Assembly: GCA_007123695.1 (NCBI GenBank) | Contig: SLGN01000462.1 | Location: forward strand, 1-19,205 | Reading direction: 5' to 3' | Length of the DNA stretch: 19,205 nt | Source of the DNA: Verrucomicrobiales bacterium | GTDB lineage: Bacteria; Verrucomicrobiota; Verrucomicrobiia; Verrucomicrobiales; DEV007 | Shown here: positions 1 to 7,898 of the stretch, one piece after another | Position numbering within the stretch: the first letter of the stretch is position 1 | How the letters are laid out: each line of letters begins with the position of its first letter | Translations under genes and position numbers: made by a program | Notes under the pieces: generated by a model | Told to the model about the DNA's origin: nothing | Databases searched by the model: none | What the model saw: the letters and a program-made list of their open reading frames with translations, nothing else

Positions 1-724
1 CGGGAACGATGCCCGGCGGGGAGGCGGGCGGCGGCGAGGGGATTCCGTCGTTGGAAGTCATGCCGGGGGCGGAGTAGGTCTCGTCGGCAGGGCCGGTCGG
101 CAGGCTCTGCGAGCCGGGCGCGGCCGAGTCGATGATGAGGGGGGCGCCGTCGTTGCGCGAGCGCTGGTCGCGGTAGATCCAGACGGTGCGCATGACTTGG
201 CCGCTGCTGGCGGAGAGGTAGATCTTGCCGACGAGGCGGCGCGAGGCGTCGATGAGCTCGAGCCGCCACACCGGCTCGGAGGTGCCCTCGCGGAGGCGCA
301 GCAGGTAGTTGCAACTGTCGAAGCCCATGCGGGCCCGGCGCGCTTCGCCCTCGGCCACGGTGAAGGCGGCTGTGCTGTCGACGGCGACTTGGGAGGCGTT
401 GAAGTAGCCGACCGGCACGTCGTCGGGGTAGCGGGTCTCGTCGGGGCCGCCGTCTCCGGCCCGGCCTCCGCCGGCCCAGAAGCGGTAGAGCAGGCGCGGG
501 GCGCGCTGGTTGTAGGCGAGGATCTGCCAGTCGCCGGGCTGGGGGACTCCGTCCTGGCCGCGCATCTCGGCGATCCACTGGACGGCGTCGGCACCATATT
601 GGCTGGAGACGAGGCCGAGGGCCTCGCGGGCGGTTACGGGGCTGCGCTGGGCCGCCGCGGGCGGCACGGCGAGCAGGCCCGCGGCGAGCAGGGCGAGGAT
701 GGTGACGGTGCGTTGGGGGGTCAT
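1..724 (-). CDS. Secreted protein of unknown function, N-terminal 241 residues (runs off left edge)
   Basis: I do not recognise the family. The minus-strand frame is open from an ATG at 722-724 to the window edge, so the C-terminus is missing. Residues 1-25 form a clear type I signal peptide: Arg5, then a hydrophobic core ILALLAAGLLAV, then an AAA|Q cleavage site. The mature protein should therefore be periplasmic or secreted. Two W-rich segments look related: PGDWQILAYN near residues 64-72, and VWRLELIDASRRLVGKIYL with SSGQVMRTVWIYRD near 152-185. The second resembles a PepSY-type beta segment, but this is a loose resemblance. From about residue 200 the sequence becomes rich in Pro, Ser and Gly and looks disordered. 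The gene lies 99 nt downstream of the DUF1501 gene on the same strand and may be the third gene of that unit. No Shine-Dalgarno sequence is visible. The coding call is secure because signal peptide and codon pattern agree; the function is unknown. Confidence 0.75.
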   Translation of the reverse strand, partial: MTPQRTVTILALLAAGLLAVPPAAAQRSPVTAREALGLVSSQYGADAVQWIAEMRGQDGVPQPGDWQILAYNQRAPRLLYRFWAGGGRAGDGGPDETRYPDDVPVGYFNASQVAVDSTAAFTVAEGEARRARMGFDSCNYLLRLREGTSEPVWRLELIDASRRLVGKIYLSASSGQVMRTVWIYRDQRSRNDGAPLIIDSAAPGSQSLPTGPADETYSAPGMTSNDGIPSPPPASPPGIVP

Positions 725-823
725 TGGGGGAGTGGGAAGTTGGGCTTGTTTGGGTATACGGGCGCGTTGGGGGGGATCTTAGCGGGAAATGCGCCGTGTG
801 CTCGGTTGGGATGTGGGGGAGGG

Positions 824-2254
824 CTACGCGATGAGGTCGCGGACGACGTTTCCGGCGACGCCGGTGAGGCGGATGTCGAGGCCTTGGAACTTCGTGGTGA
901 GGCGGTGGTGGTCGATGCCGAGCAGGGCGAGCATGGTGGCGTGGAGGTCGTGGACGGTGACGGGGTCCTCGACGGCGCGGTAGCCGAGTTCGTCGGTGGC
1001 GCCCCAGGTGATGCCGGGCTTGACGCCGCCGCCGGCGAGGAAGACGCTGAAGGAAAGGATGTGGTGGTCGCGCCCGCTCCCCTGGCCCATGGGGGTGCGC
1101 CCGAACTCGCCGCCCCAGAGAACGAGGGTGTCTTCGAGGAGACCGCGCCGGTCGAGGTCCTCGAGGAGGGCGGCGGTGGGGCGGTCGACGGCGGCGGCGC
1201 CGTCCTTCATTCCTTCTTCGAGGTTGCTGTGGTGGTCCCAGGCGCGGTGGTAGAGCTGGATCATGCGCACGCCGCGCTCGGCGAGGCGGCGGGCGAGGAG
1301 GCAGTTGGAGGCGTAGGATCCGTCGCCGGGCTCCTTGACTCCGTAGAGCTCGAGGGTGGCCTCGCTCTCGCCGGAGAAATCGCTCAGCTCGGGCACGCTG
1401 GCCTGCATCCGGAAGGCCATTTCGTACTGGGCGATGCGGGTGGCGATCTCGGGGTCGCCGTAGTCCTCGGCGAGCAGTTGGTTGAGCCGGGCGACTTCCT
1501 CGACGACCTGGCGCTGGGTGCTCTGGCAGACTCCTTCGGGATTGCCGATGTAGTGGACGGCGTCGCCGACGGACTGGAACTGGATGCCCTGGAAGCGGCT
1601 CGGCAGCACGCCGCTGCTCCACTGGCGGGCGGAGATGGGCTGCTGGCCGTATTTGCCCGCCGAGGTCAGGACGATGAATCCGGGCAGGTCTTCGGTCTCG
1701 GAGCCGAGGCCGTATTGCAGCCACGATCCCATGCTGGGCCGCCCCTTGATGATGGAGCCGGTGTTCATGAAGGCGTGGGCGGTGTCGTGGTTGATCTGCT
1801 CGGTCTGCATGGAGCGGATCACGCAGAGCCGGTCGGCCTGCTTCGCGATCTCGGGAAAGAGCTCGTTGACCTCGATGCCGGACTCTCCGTGCTTGGCGAA
1901 CTCGGTGAAGGGCCCGCGAGCCTTGAGGGCGGCGTTCTGGAGCTGGGCGAGCTGCTGGCCTTGGGTGAAGGAGTCGGGAAAGGGCTGGTCGTGGAGGGCC
2001 TTGAGCTGGGGCTTCCAGTCGAAGGTCTCGAACTGCGAGGGGCCGCCGGCCATGCAGAGGAAGATGACGCGCTTGGCCTTGACGGGGAAGTGGGGGGCGG
2101 CGAGCGCGCCTTTCCAGTGGTCGGGCCGCTCGATCGCGGCGGACGCGGCTTCGGTCCGCTGAAGGAGCGAGGAAAGGGCGATGCCGCCGAGGCCGAAGGC
2201 GCCTTGCTGGAGGAAGCTGCGGCGGGCGAGGGAAGGGCGGGGGTCGGGGGGCAT
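824..2254 (-). CDS. DUF1501 family protein with Tat signal
   Basis: This 476-aa protein belongs to the DUF1501 family, which is common in Planctomycetes and Verrucomicrobia and distantly related to the alkaline phosphatase/sulfatase fold. Its substrate is not established. Residues 11-32 carry a twin-arginine signal (RRSFLQ followed by GAFGLGGIALSSLL), which predicts folded export, often with a cofactor or metal. Family landmarks are visible: RVIFLCMAGGPSQFETFDWKP near the start of the mature protein, then GEFGRTP and GRDHH, and near the C-terminus AVEDPVTVHDLHATMLALLGIDH. The length is normal for the family. The ATG at 2254 begins just before the Tat motif, so the start is well supported. Only 21 nt separate it from the upstream PSCyt1/PSCyt2/PSD1 gene, which indicates one transcript. 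This gene pair is a familiar arrangement, and the two proteins probably act together outside the cytoplasm. Confidence 0.93.
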   Translation of the reverse strand: MPPDPRPSLARRSFLQQGAFGLGGIALSSLLQRTEAASAAIERPDHWKGALAAPHFPVKAKRVIFLCMAGGPSQFETFDWKPQLKALHDQPFPDSFTQGQQLAQLQNAALKARGPFTEFAKHGESGIEVNELFPEIAKQADRLCVIRSMQTEQINHDTAHAFMNTGSIIKGRPSMGSWLQYGLGSETEDLPGFIVLTSAGKYGQQPISARQWSSGVLPSRFQGIQFQSVGDAVHYIGNPEGVCQSTQRQVVEEVARLNQLLAEDYGDPEIATRIAQYEMAFRMQASVPELSDFSGESEATLELYGVKEPGDGSYASNCLLARRLAERGVRMIQLYHRAWDHHSNLEEGMKDGAAAVDRPTAALLEDLDRRGLLEDTLVLWGGEFGRTPMGQGSGRDHHILSFSVFLAGGGVKPGITWGATDELGYRAVEDPVTVHDLHATMLALLGIDHHRLTTKFQGLDIRLTGVAGNVVRDLIA

Positions 2255-2275
2255 GGCGGTGGACGGTGAAAGTGC

Positions 2276-5200
2276 TCAATAGCGGGTGATCGTTTCCTGG
2301 GCGTTGAGAAGGACCCGGGCGACCTGGGTCCAGGCGGCGTGCTCGGCGGGGTCGAGTCCGGCGTCGGGGGCGAGGCCGACGGAGAGCAGCTTGGCGGCGT
2401 CTTCGGTCGCCTCGGCGTAGTGGGCGCGCTGCCTCGCGAGAAAGTCGGCGAGGGCGGCGCTTTCCTCCGCACGCGGCTCGCGGTTCACGGCGAGGCGGAA
2501 GGCCTCGGCGAGGCGGGCCTTGTCGGAATCGGCGCCGCCACCGAGAAGGCGTGCCGCGAAGACCCGCGCCGCCTCGACGAAGGTCGGATCGTTGAGCAGG
2601 GTCAGGGCCTGCTGGGGGGTGTTGCTGAGGGTGCGGGCGGCGGCGCACTCGTCGCGGGCGGGAGCGTCGAAATTCGCCAGCATGGGGTGGAGGAAGGTGC
2701 GCTGCCAGTGGGTGTAGACGCCGCGCCGCCATTGCCGCGCATCGGTGTCGGCGACGTAGTCGCGGCTGGGGAACTGGAGCTCTTTGTAGTAGCCGGCGGG
2801 CTGATAGGGCTTGGCGCTGGGGCCGCCGATCTCGTCGCGGCGGAGCAGCCCGGCGATCTCGAGGGCGTTGTCGCGCACGAACTCGGCATCGAGCCGCCGG
2901 GGGGTCTGCGTGGCGAGGAGCCGGTTGTCGGGATCGACGGCGATGGCTTCCTGCCGCAGCACGCTGCTCTGGCGGTAGGTGTCGCTGGTGACGAGCAGCC
3001 GCACCATGTGCTTGAGGTCCCAGCCCGACTCGCGGAACTCGACCGCGAGCCAGTCGAGCAGTTCGGGATGGGAGGGCGGCTCGCCCTGCGATCCGAGGTC
3101 GTCGACGACGGCGCTGAGCCCGGTCCCGAAGAACATCGCCCAGAGCCGGTTCATCACGGCCCGGGCGGTGATGGGGTTGGCGTCGGAGGCGATCCAGTCG
3201 GCGAGATCGAGGCGGGTGAGCCGTGTCCCGGGACCGCTCTCGAGGCGGCCGGGGAGGAAAGAGGGGGTGGCCGGGGCGACGAGGGGTCCGCTCTCGTCGA
3301 GCCAGTTGCCGCGGGGCAGCACGCGCACCTCGAGGGGGGCGGCGACGGCTTCGGTGACGAGGGTCCAGGCGCGTCCGCCGAAAAGGGCGCGCTCGGCGGC
3401 GGCGAGGCGGTGGGCTTCGTCCCACGCGGCGCGGTCGTGGGCGGTGGCGAGCAGGAAGAGGATGGCGGCAAGGGCCGTTTCGTCGTCGTCGCGCTCTCCG
3501 GCCGGCTTGGCGAGGGCGGCGAGGCTGGCGGTGGAGGCGACCTCGAGGGGATCGGGGGCGGCGAGGGGCGAGAGCGCGATGCGCAGGGGATGGACGTTGT
3601 CGCCGCCGAGGGAGACGAGGAGCCGGTCGCCTTCCTTCGGTTCGAGGGGACCGTCGAGCAGCCAGACGGCGTGAAGCGACTCGTCGGGCGCGGCTTCCTT
3701 GGGCAGGCGCCATTCGCTCTCCAGTCCCGGCACTTCGGCCCCGCCGCGGTGGACGGGCCGCTTCGCGCTCGCCTCCCCGGCGCGCAGGGCGATCTTGCGG
3801 GATTTTCCGTGGGCCCCGCGGACGGAGAGGGAGAGGGTCAGGGCTTTGCCGAGCTTGGCCGGGTCGCGGTCCTCGGCGGGGATTTCGACGCGGATGGCGG
3901 CGAGCGGCGGGGCTCCGTCGAGGGAGGTCTCGAGCACGAAGACCTCGCCCCGGCCGGCGGGTTTGTCGGGCGAGACGAGGGCGCCGGACACGGCGGCGGC
4001 GCGGTCTGCGACGGGCTTGCCGTCCTTGTGCAGGTCGGCGGAGGCGAAGTCGGGGGCGAGCCAGCCGTCGGGATGGTCGGCGAGAAAGGCGGCGAGGCGG
4101 GTTTCCCAATCGGCGCGGGCCGCCGCTGCGGATTCGTCGGCGGCGAGGGCGGCGGCGGCGGTCCCGAGGTGGGCGGCGAGCGCGGCGGCGGCCTCGGCGT
4201 GGCGGCGCTGCAGCCAGGGGCTCTCGACCTCGATCTCGGGCGGGAAGGGCGAGTCGTTGTTGACGCCCTCGAGCTCGGGCTCGGGGGTGTAGCCGTAGTT
4301 CGCGTAGACGCCCCATTGCTTCACGTCGGCGAAGAAGGCTTGCAGCTCGTAGAAGTCGCGGGCGCTGATGGGGTCGAACTTGTGGTCGTGGCATTCGGCG
4401 CAGCCGAAGGTGCTGCCGAACCAGGCGGCGGCGACGGAGCGGACGCGCTCGGCGCCGTATTTGGCGAGGTATTCCTTGGGCTGGGCCCCGCCCTCGCGAG
4501 TCATCATGTTGAGCCGGTTGTAGCCGGTGGCGACGAGCTGCTCGGTGGTGGCCCCGGGCAGCAGATCGCCGGCGAGCTGCTCGCGGGTGAAGAGGTCGAA
4601 GGGCTTGTTCGCGTTGAAGGCGTCGATGACGTAGTCGCGGTAGGGGAAGATGCGCTGGTTCTGGTCGCCGTGGAAGCCGACGGTGTCGGCGTAGCGGGCG
4701 ATGTCGAGCCACCACACGGCCATGCGCTCGCCGAAGTGGGGCGAGGCGAGCAGTTCGTCGACGAGGGCGGCGTAGTCGTCGCCTTTGGTCTCCGCCGGGG
4801 GCAGACCGAGCAGATCGAGGGAGAGGCGGCGCTGAAGGACGCGGGGCGGCGCCGCCGGCGAGAGATCGAGCCCCTCGGCGGCGAGGGCCTCGCGCACGAA
4901 GGCGTCGACGGGATGCTCTTCCTCGCGTCCGTCCGGCAGGGCGGGCCGCTCCAGAGGGGCGTAGGCCCAGTGGGGCTCGTAGACGGCGCCCTCGGCGACC
5001 CAGCGGCGGAAGAGTTCCTTCTGCTCGGGCGTGAGCGGCTTGTGGGCCTTTTCCGGAGGCATGGGGTCTTCGTCGTCGAAGATGCGGAAGATGATCTCGC
5101 TCTCGTCGGGCTTGCCGGGGACGATGGGGAGGATGCCGCCCTCGGTCTCGGCGAGCGCCTCGTCGCGCAGGTCGAGGCGCAGCCCCGCCTCGCGGGTGTT

Positions 5201-5365
5201 CGGGTCGAAGCCGTGGCAGTGGAAGCAGGTGTCGGAAAGAATGGGCCGGATGTCGCGGTTGAAGCGCACCGGCTGCTCGGCGGCGGCGGGCAGGACGGGG
5301 GCCAGGGCGAAAGCCAGCGCGAGGGCCGGCAGGGGGTAGGGGGGCTTTTCCGGAGAAATCGTCAT
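2276..5365 (-). CDS. PSCyt1/PSCyt2/PSD1 (DUF1549/DUF1553) exported cytochrome c domain protein
   Basis: This 1029-aa exported protein has the full planctomycete cytochrome architecture. I chose the ATG at 5363-5365 because it gives a signal peptide (hydrophobic [11 protein letters not shown], then AAAEQPV near residue 31). An upstream in-frame ATG at 5488 would bury that signal behind 41 unlikely residues. PSCyt1 follows at about residues 34-140, with the c-type haem motif CFHCH at 47-51 and a possible Met ligand in DPMPP near 102. PSCyt2 (DUF1549) spans roughly 150-350 and contains a second Cxx[13 protein letters not shown] at 322-331. A middle, probably beta-rich region runs from about 400 to 700. 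PSD1 (DUF1553) starts near 716 with [10 protein letters not shown] and ends with the typical [22 protein letters not shown]. The family is abundant in Planctomycetes and Verrucomicrobia and is suspected to act in periplasmic oxidation linked to polymer use, but this is unproven. It is the first gene of the minus-strand unit. Confidence 0.93.
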   Translation of the reverse strand: MTISPEKPPYPLPALALAFALAPVLPAAAEQPVRFNRDIRPILSDTCFHCHGFDPNTREAGLRLDLRDEALAETEGGILPIVPGKPDESEIIFRIFDDEDPMPPEKAHKPLTPEQKELFRRWVAEGAVYEPHWAYAPLERPALPDGREEEHPVDAFVREALAAEGLDLSPAAPPRVLQRRLSLDLLGLPPAETKGDDYAALVDELLASPHFGERMAVWWLDIARYADTVGFHGDQNQRIFPYRDYVIDAFNANKPFDLFTREQLAGDLLPGATTEQLVATGYNRLNMMTREGGAQPKEYLAKYGAERVRSVAAAWFGSTFGCAECHDHKFDPISARDFYELQAFFADVKQWGVYANYGYTPEPELEGVNNDSPFPPEIEVESPWLQRRHAEAAAALAAHLGTAAAALAADESAAAARADWETRLAAFLADHPDGWLAPDFASADLHKDGKPVADRAAAVSGALVSPDKPAGRGEVFVLETSLDGAPPLAAIRVEIPAEDRDPAKLGKALTLSLSVRGAHGKSRKIALRAGEASAKRPVHRGGAEVPGLESEWRLPKEAAPDESLHAVWLLDGPLEPKEGDRLLVSLGGDNVHPLRIALSPLAAPDPLEVASTASLAALAKPAGERDDDETALAAILFLLATAHDRAAWDEAHRLAAAERALFGGRAWTLVTEAVAAPLEVRVLPRGNWLDESGPLVAPATPSFLPGRLESGPGTRLTRLDLADWIASDANPITARAVMNRLWAMFFGTGLSAVVDDLGSQGEPPSHPELLDWLAVEFRESGWDLKHMVRLLVTSDTYRQSSVLRQEAIAVDPDNRLLATQTPRRLDAEFVRDNALEIAGLLRRDEIGGPSAKPYQPAGYYKELQFPSRDYVADTDARQWRRGVYTHWQRTFLHPMLANFDAPARDECAAARTLSNTPQQALTLLNDPTFVEAARVFAARLLGGGADSDKARLAEAFRLAVNREPRAEESAALADFLARQRAHYAEATEDAAKLLSVGLAPDAGLDPAEHAAWTQVARVLLNAQETITRY

Positions 5366-5596
5366 CTTCCAGCAAGTTACGGCCGAATGCCGCCCCGCAA
5401 CAGAGGCGGAAAAAAGGGAGTAAGGCGCGGCGGGACGGTCTTGGGAGAGCAGGGCGGCGCGCCATTGCGTCAAATCGGGATTAGACACAGGGAACGATTC
5501 CAGCTTATCGTCGGCCGCGCGGGGAATGCGGCGGCGCCGTTCCGCCCGACCCGGCTCCCTGTTTCGATCTCGACCTCCATCCCCCTACCTGCACCC
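5366..5596. promoter_or_regulatory. Divergent intergenic region between PSCyt1 gene and moxR-like gene
   Basis: These 231 bases separate two outward-facing units, so both promoters are expected here. I could not find a convincing -35/-10 pair for either direction and do not place one. The region contains an A-rich patch (GGAAAAAAGGG near 5409-5419) and a less G+C-rich stretch (5465-5505) that stand out locally. No Shine-Dalgarno sequence precedes either start codon. Confidence 0.45.
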
Positions 5597-6637
<1,041 letters not shown>

Positions 6638-6667
6638 GCGCCCCAGCGACCATGCGCGACGGGAGGG

Positions 6668-6692
6668 GTAAAGAAGGTCGTGAGACCTTCTC
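6668..6692 (+). repeat. REP-like palindromic repeat, copy 1
   Basis: This 25-nt unit starts with GTAAA and contains the hairpin AGAAGGTC-GTGA-GACCTTCT at 6672-6691, an 8-bp perfect stem with a 4-nt loop. All 25 bases recur exactly at 6770-6794, and a related inverted copy lies between them. No T-tract follows, so it is not a typical intrinsic terminator. Confidence 0.85.
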
Positions 6693-6712
6693 GCGCGTGA
6701 TCTGCCTCGTGT

Positions 6713-6736
6713 CGAAGCTCTCACGAGCTTCGTTAA
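6713..6736 (-). repeat. REP-like palindromic repeat, inverted diverged copy
   Basis: The hairpin CGAAGCTC-TCAC-GAGCTTCG occupies 6713-6732. Read on the minus strand its core is GAAGCTCGTGAGAGCTTC. This differs from the direct copies (GAAGGTCGTGAGACCTTC) at only two positions, which pair with each other, so the stem is kept by a compensatory change. The head on the minus strand is TTAAC, compared with GTAAA in the direct copies. Confidence 0.8.
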
Positions 6737-6769
6737 AGCGGGAAACGGAAGCGCATTTTTGGCAACCTC

Positions 6770-6794
6770 GTAAAGAAGGTCGTGAGACCTTCTC
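6770..6794 (+). repeat. REP-like palindromic repeat, copy 2
   Basis: This is an exact 25-nt duplicate of the unit at 6668-6692, with its hairpin at 6774-6793. It lies 58 nt before the start of the DUF58 gene. The direct-inverted-direct arrangement of the three copies within 127 nt resembles the mosaic clusters that REP sequences form in enterobacteria and pseudomonads. Confidence 0.85.
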
Positions 6795-6851
6795 CCCCCA
6801 CGGCGCCCGGCCGCCCCTTCCCCGGTCATCCTCACCTTTCCTCTCCGCCGC

Positions 6852-7784
6852 ATGACCTCCACCGCCGCGCCCGAGTTCAGCGAGCTGCTGCCGCCCGAGA
6901 TCGTCAACACGATCGGGCGGCTCGAATTCCTCGCCCGGACCGCCAAGGAGGGGTCGATCAGCGGGCGCCACGCCAGCCCCCACAAAGGCTTTTCGGTCGA
7001 GTTCGCCGAGCACCGCCAATACGTCACCGGCGACGACCTGCGCAACCTCGACTGGCGCGTCCTCGGCAAGAGCGACCGCTACTACATCAAGCAATACATC
7101 GAGGAAACCAACCTGCGGGCCACCTTGCTGGTCGACGCCTCGGGCTCGATGGCCTACGCCGGCGAGCAGGCGTCCTCGCTCGGAGGCCAGGGGCCGCTGA
7201 CGAAGTTCCAGTACGCGCGCTACCTCGCCGCCGCGCTCTCCTACCTCCTGATCCGCCAGCAGGACGCCGTGGGCCTCGTCACCTTCGACGAGGCGGTGCG
7301 TACCTACCTGCGCCCCGCCGCAAAGCCCAGCCAGGTGCGCACCGTGCTCGAGGAGCTCTCGCGCACCGAGACGGGCGGCGACACCGCCTGCGCCGCGACC
7401 TTCCACGAGATCGCCGAGCGCATCCCGGCGCGCGGGCTCGTCGTGATCCTCAGCGACCTCTTCGACGACGCCGAGGCGATCAAGAACGCGCTGCACCACT
7501 TCCGCTACCGGCGGCACGAGCTTGTCGTCTTCCACCTCATGGCCGAGGAGGAGCTGACCTTTCCCTTCGACAAGTTCGACGACTTCCGCTGTCTCGAGGT
7601 CGAGGGACGCCGCCTCAACATCGACCCCTCGACGATCCGCGCCTCCTACCTCGACCGGGTCAAGGCCCACCTCAAGTCCATCGAGCTCGCCTGCGGCCAG
7701 ATGCAGGCCGACTACGTGCCCGTAAACACCAAGACGCCCGTGCCCGAGGCGCTGTTCACCTATTTCTCCCAACGAAAAGTCTAG
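6852..7784 (+). CDS. DUF58 domain-containing protein (VWA-like)
   Basis: This 310-aa soluble protein is a clear DUF58 member. The diagnostic block GFSVEFAEHRQYVTGDDLRNLDWRVLG lies at residues 46-72, followed by KSDRYYIKQYIEETN. A VWA-like region begins with TLLVDASGSM, giving the metal-site pattern DxSxS at 95-99. A GGDT turn sits at 175-178 and a later acidic VILSDLFDD at about 198-206. No signal peptide or membrane segment is visible, so it should be cytoplasmic. DUF58 genes regularly follow moxR genes, and the product is considered a probable substrate or adaptor of the ATPase. The 214-nt gap to the moxR-like stop is unusual for this pair and is filled by REP-like repeats. The start ATG overlaps the stop (ATGA) of a short open frame that bridges the gap. 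No Shine-Dalgarno sequence is visible. Confidence 0.95.
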   Translation: MTSTAAPEFSELLPPEIVNTIGRLEFLARTAKEGSISGRHASPHKGFSVEFAEHRQYVTGDDLRNLDWRVLGKSDRYYIKQYIEETNLRATLLVDASGSMAYAGEQASSLGGQGPLTKFQYARYLAAALSYLLIRQQDAVGLVTFDEAVRTYLRPAAKPSQVRTVLEELSRTETGGDTACAATFHEIAERIPARGLVVILSDLFDDAEAIKNALHHFRYRRHELVVFHLMAEEELTFPFDKFDDFRCLEVEGRRLNIDPSTIRASYLDRVKAHLKSIELACGQMQADYVPVNTKTPVPEALFTYFSQRKV

Positions 7785-7857
7785 GATGCATCCGTTCCCG
7801 CCCCCGATTCTCCGAAGTCGGCCGAAGCCTCCGCACCAACCCTGTAAACAGGAAACC

Positions 7858-7892
7858 GTTCACCGTTGACCGTTGACAGTTCACCGTTCACA
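7858..7892 (+). repeat. Five in-phase heptamer tandem repeats
   Basis: Five consecutive 7-mers read GTTCACC, GTTGACC, GTTGACA, GTTCACC, GTTCACA, with consensus GTT(C/G)AC(C/A). The array ends 6 nt before the ATG of the BatA-like gene, so it would lie in the leader or promoter of that gene. Heptanucleotide short tandem repeats of this style are well known in cyanobacteria; I infer only an analogous kind of repeat here. A near-palindrome CCTGTAAACAGG lies just upstream at 7841-7852. Confidence 0.85.
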
Positions 7893-7898
7893 GCCTCC

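Noticed and set aside
58..597. A 179-codon minus-strand frame inside the first gene
   Set aside because: It is Ser/Pro/Ala/Thr low-complexity sequence in a different frame. The frame starting at 724 has a signal peptide and balanced composition.
197..2269. A 690-codon plus-strand open frame opposite the DUF1501 gene
   Set aside because: Its peptide is a monotonous Gly/Ala/Val/Glu-rich chain with no domain pattern. The minus strand carries clear family motifs and signal peptides. Long antisense frames are expected in such G+C-rich DNA.
5366..5488. Start of the PSCyt1 protein at the upstream ATG (5488)
   Set aside because: The 41 extra residues would place the signal peptide internally. The ATG at 5365 gives a normal exported protein.
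2339..5596. Upstream extension of the moxR-like frame as a much longer fusion protein
   Set aside because: The extension is antisense shadow of the PSCyt1/PSCyt2/PSD1 gene. The conserved MoxR N-terminus starts shortly after the ATG at 5597.
6668..6794. A CRISPR array
   Set aside because: There are only two direct copies plus one inverted copy, the units are full palindromes, spacing is irregular and no cas gene is nearby.
7858..7892. A protein-coding extension of the BatA-like gene through the heptamers (TTG at 7866)
   Set aside because: The BatA N-terminus is conserved from the methionine at 7899. The extension would only translate the repeat.
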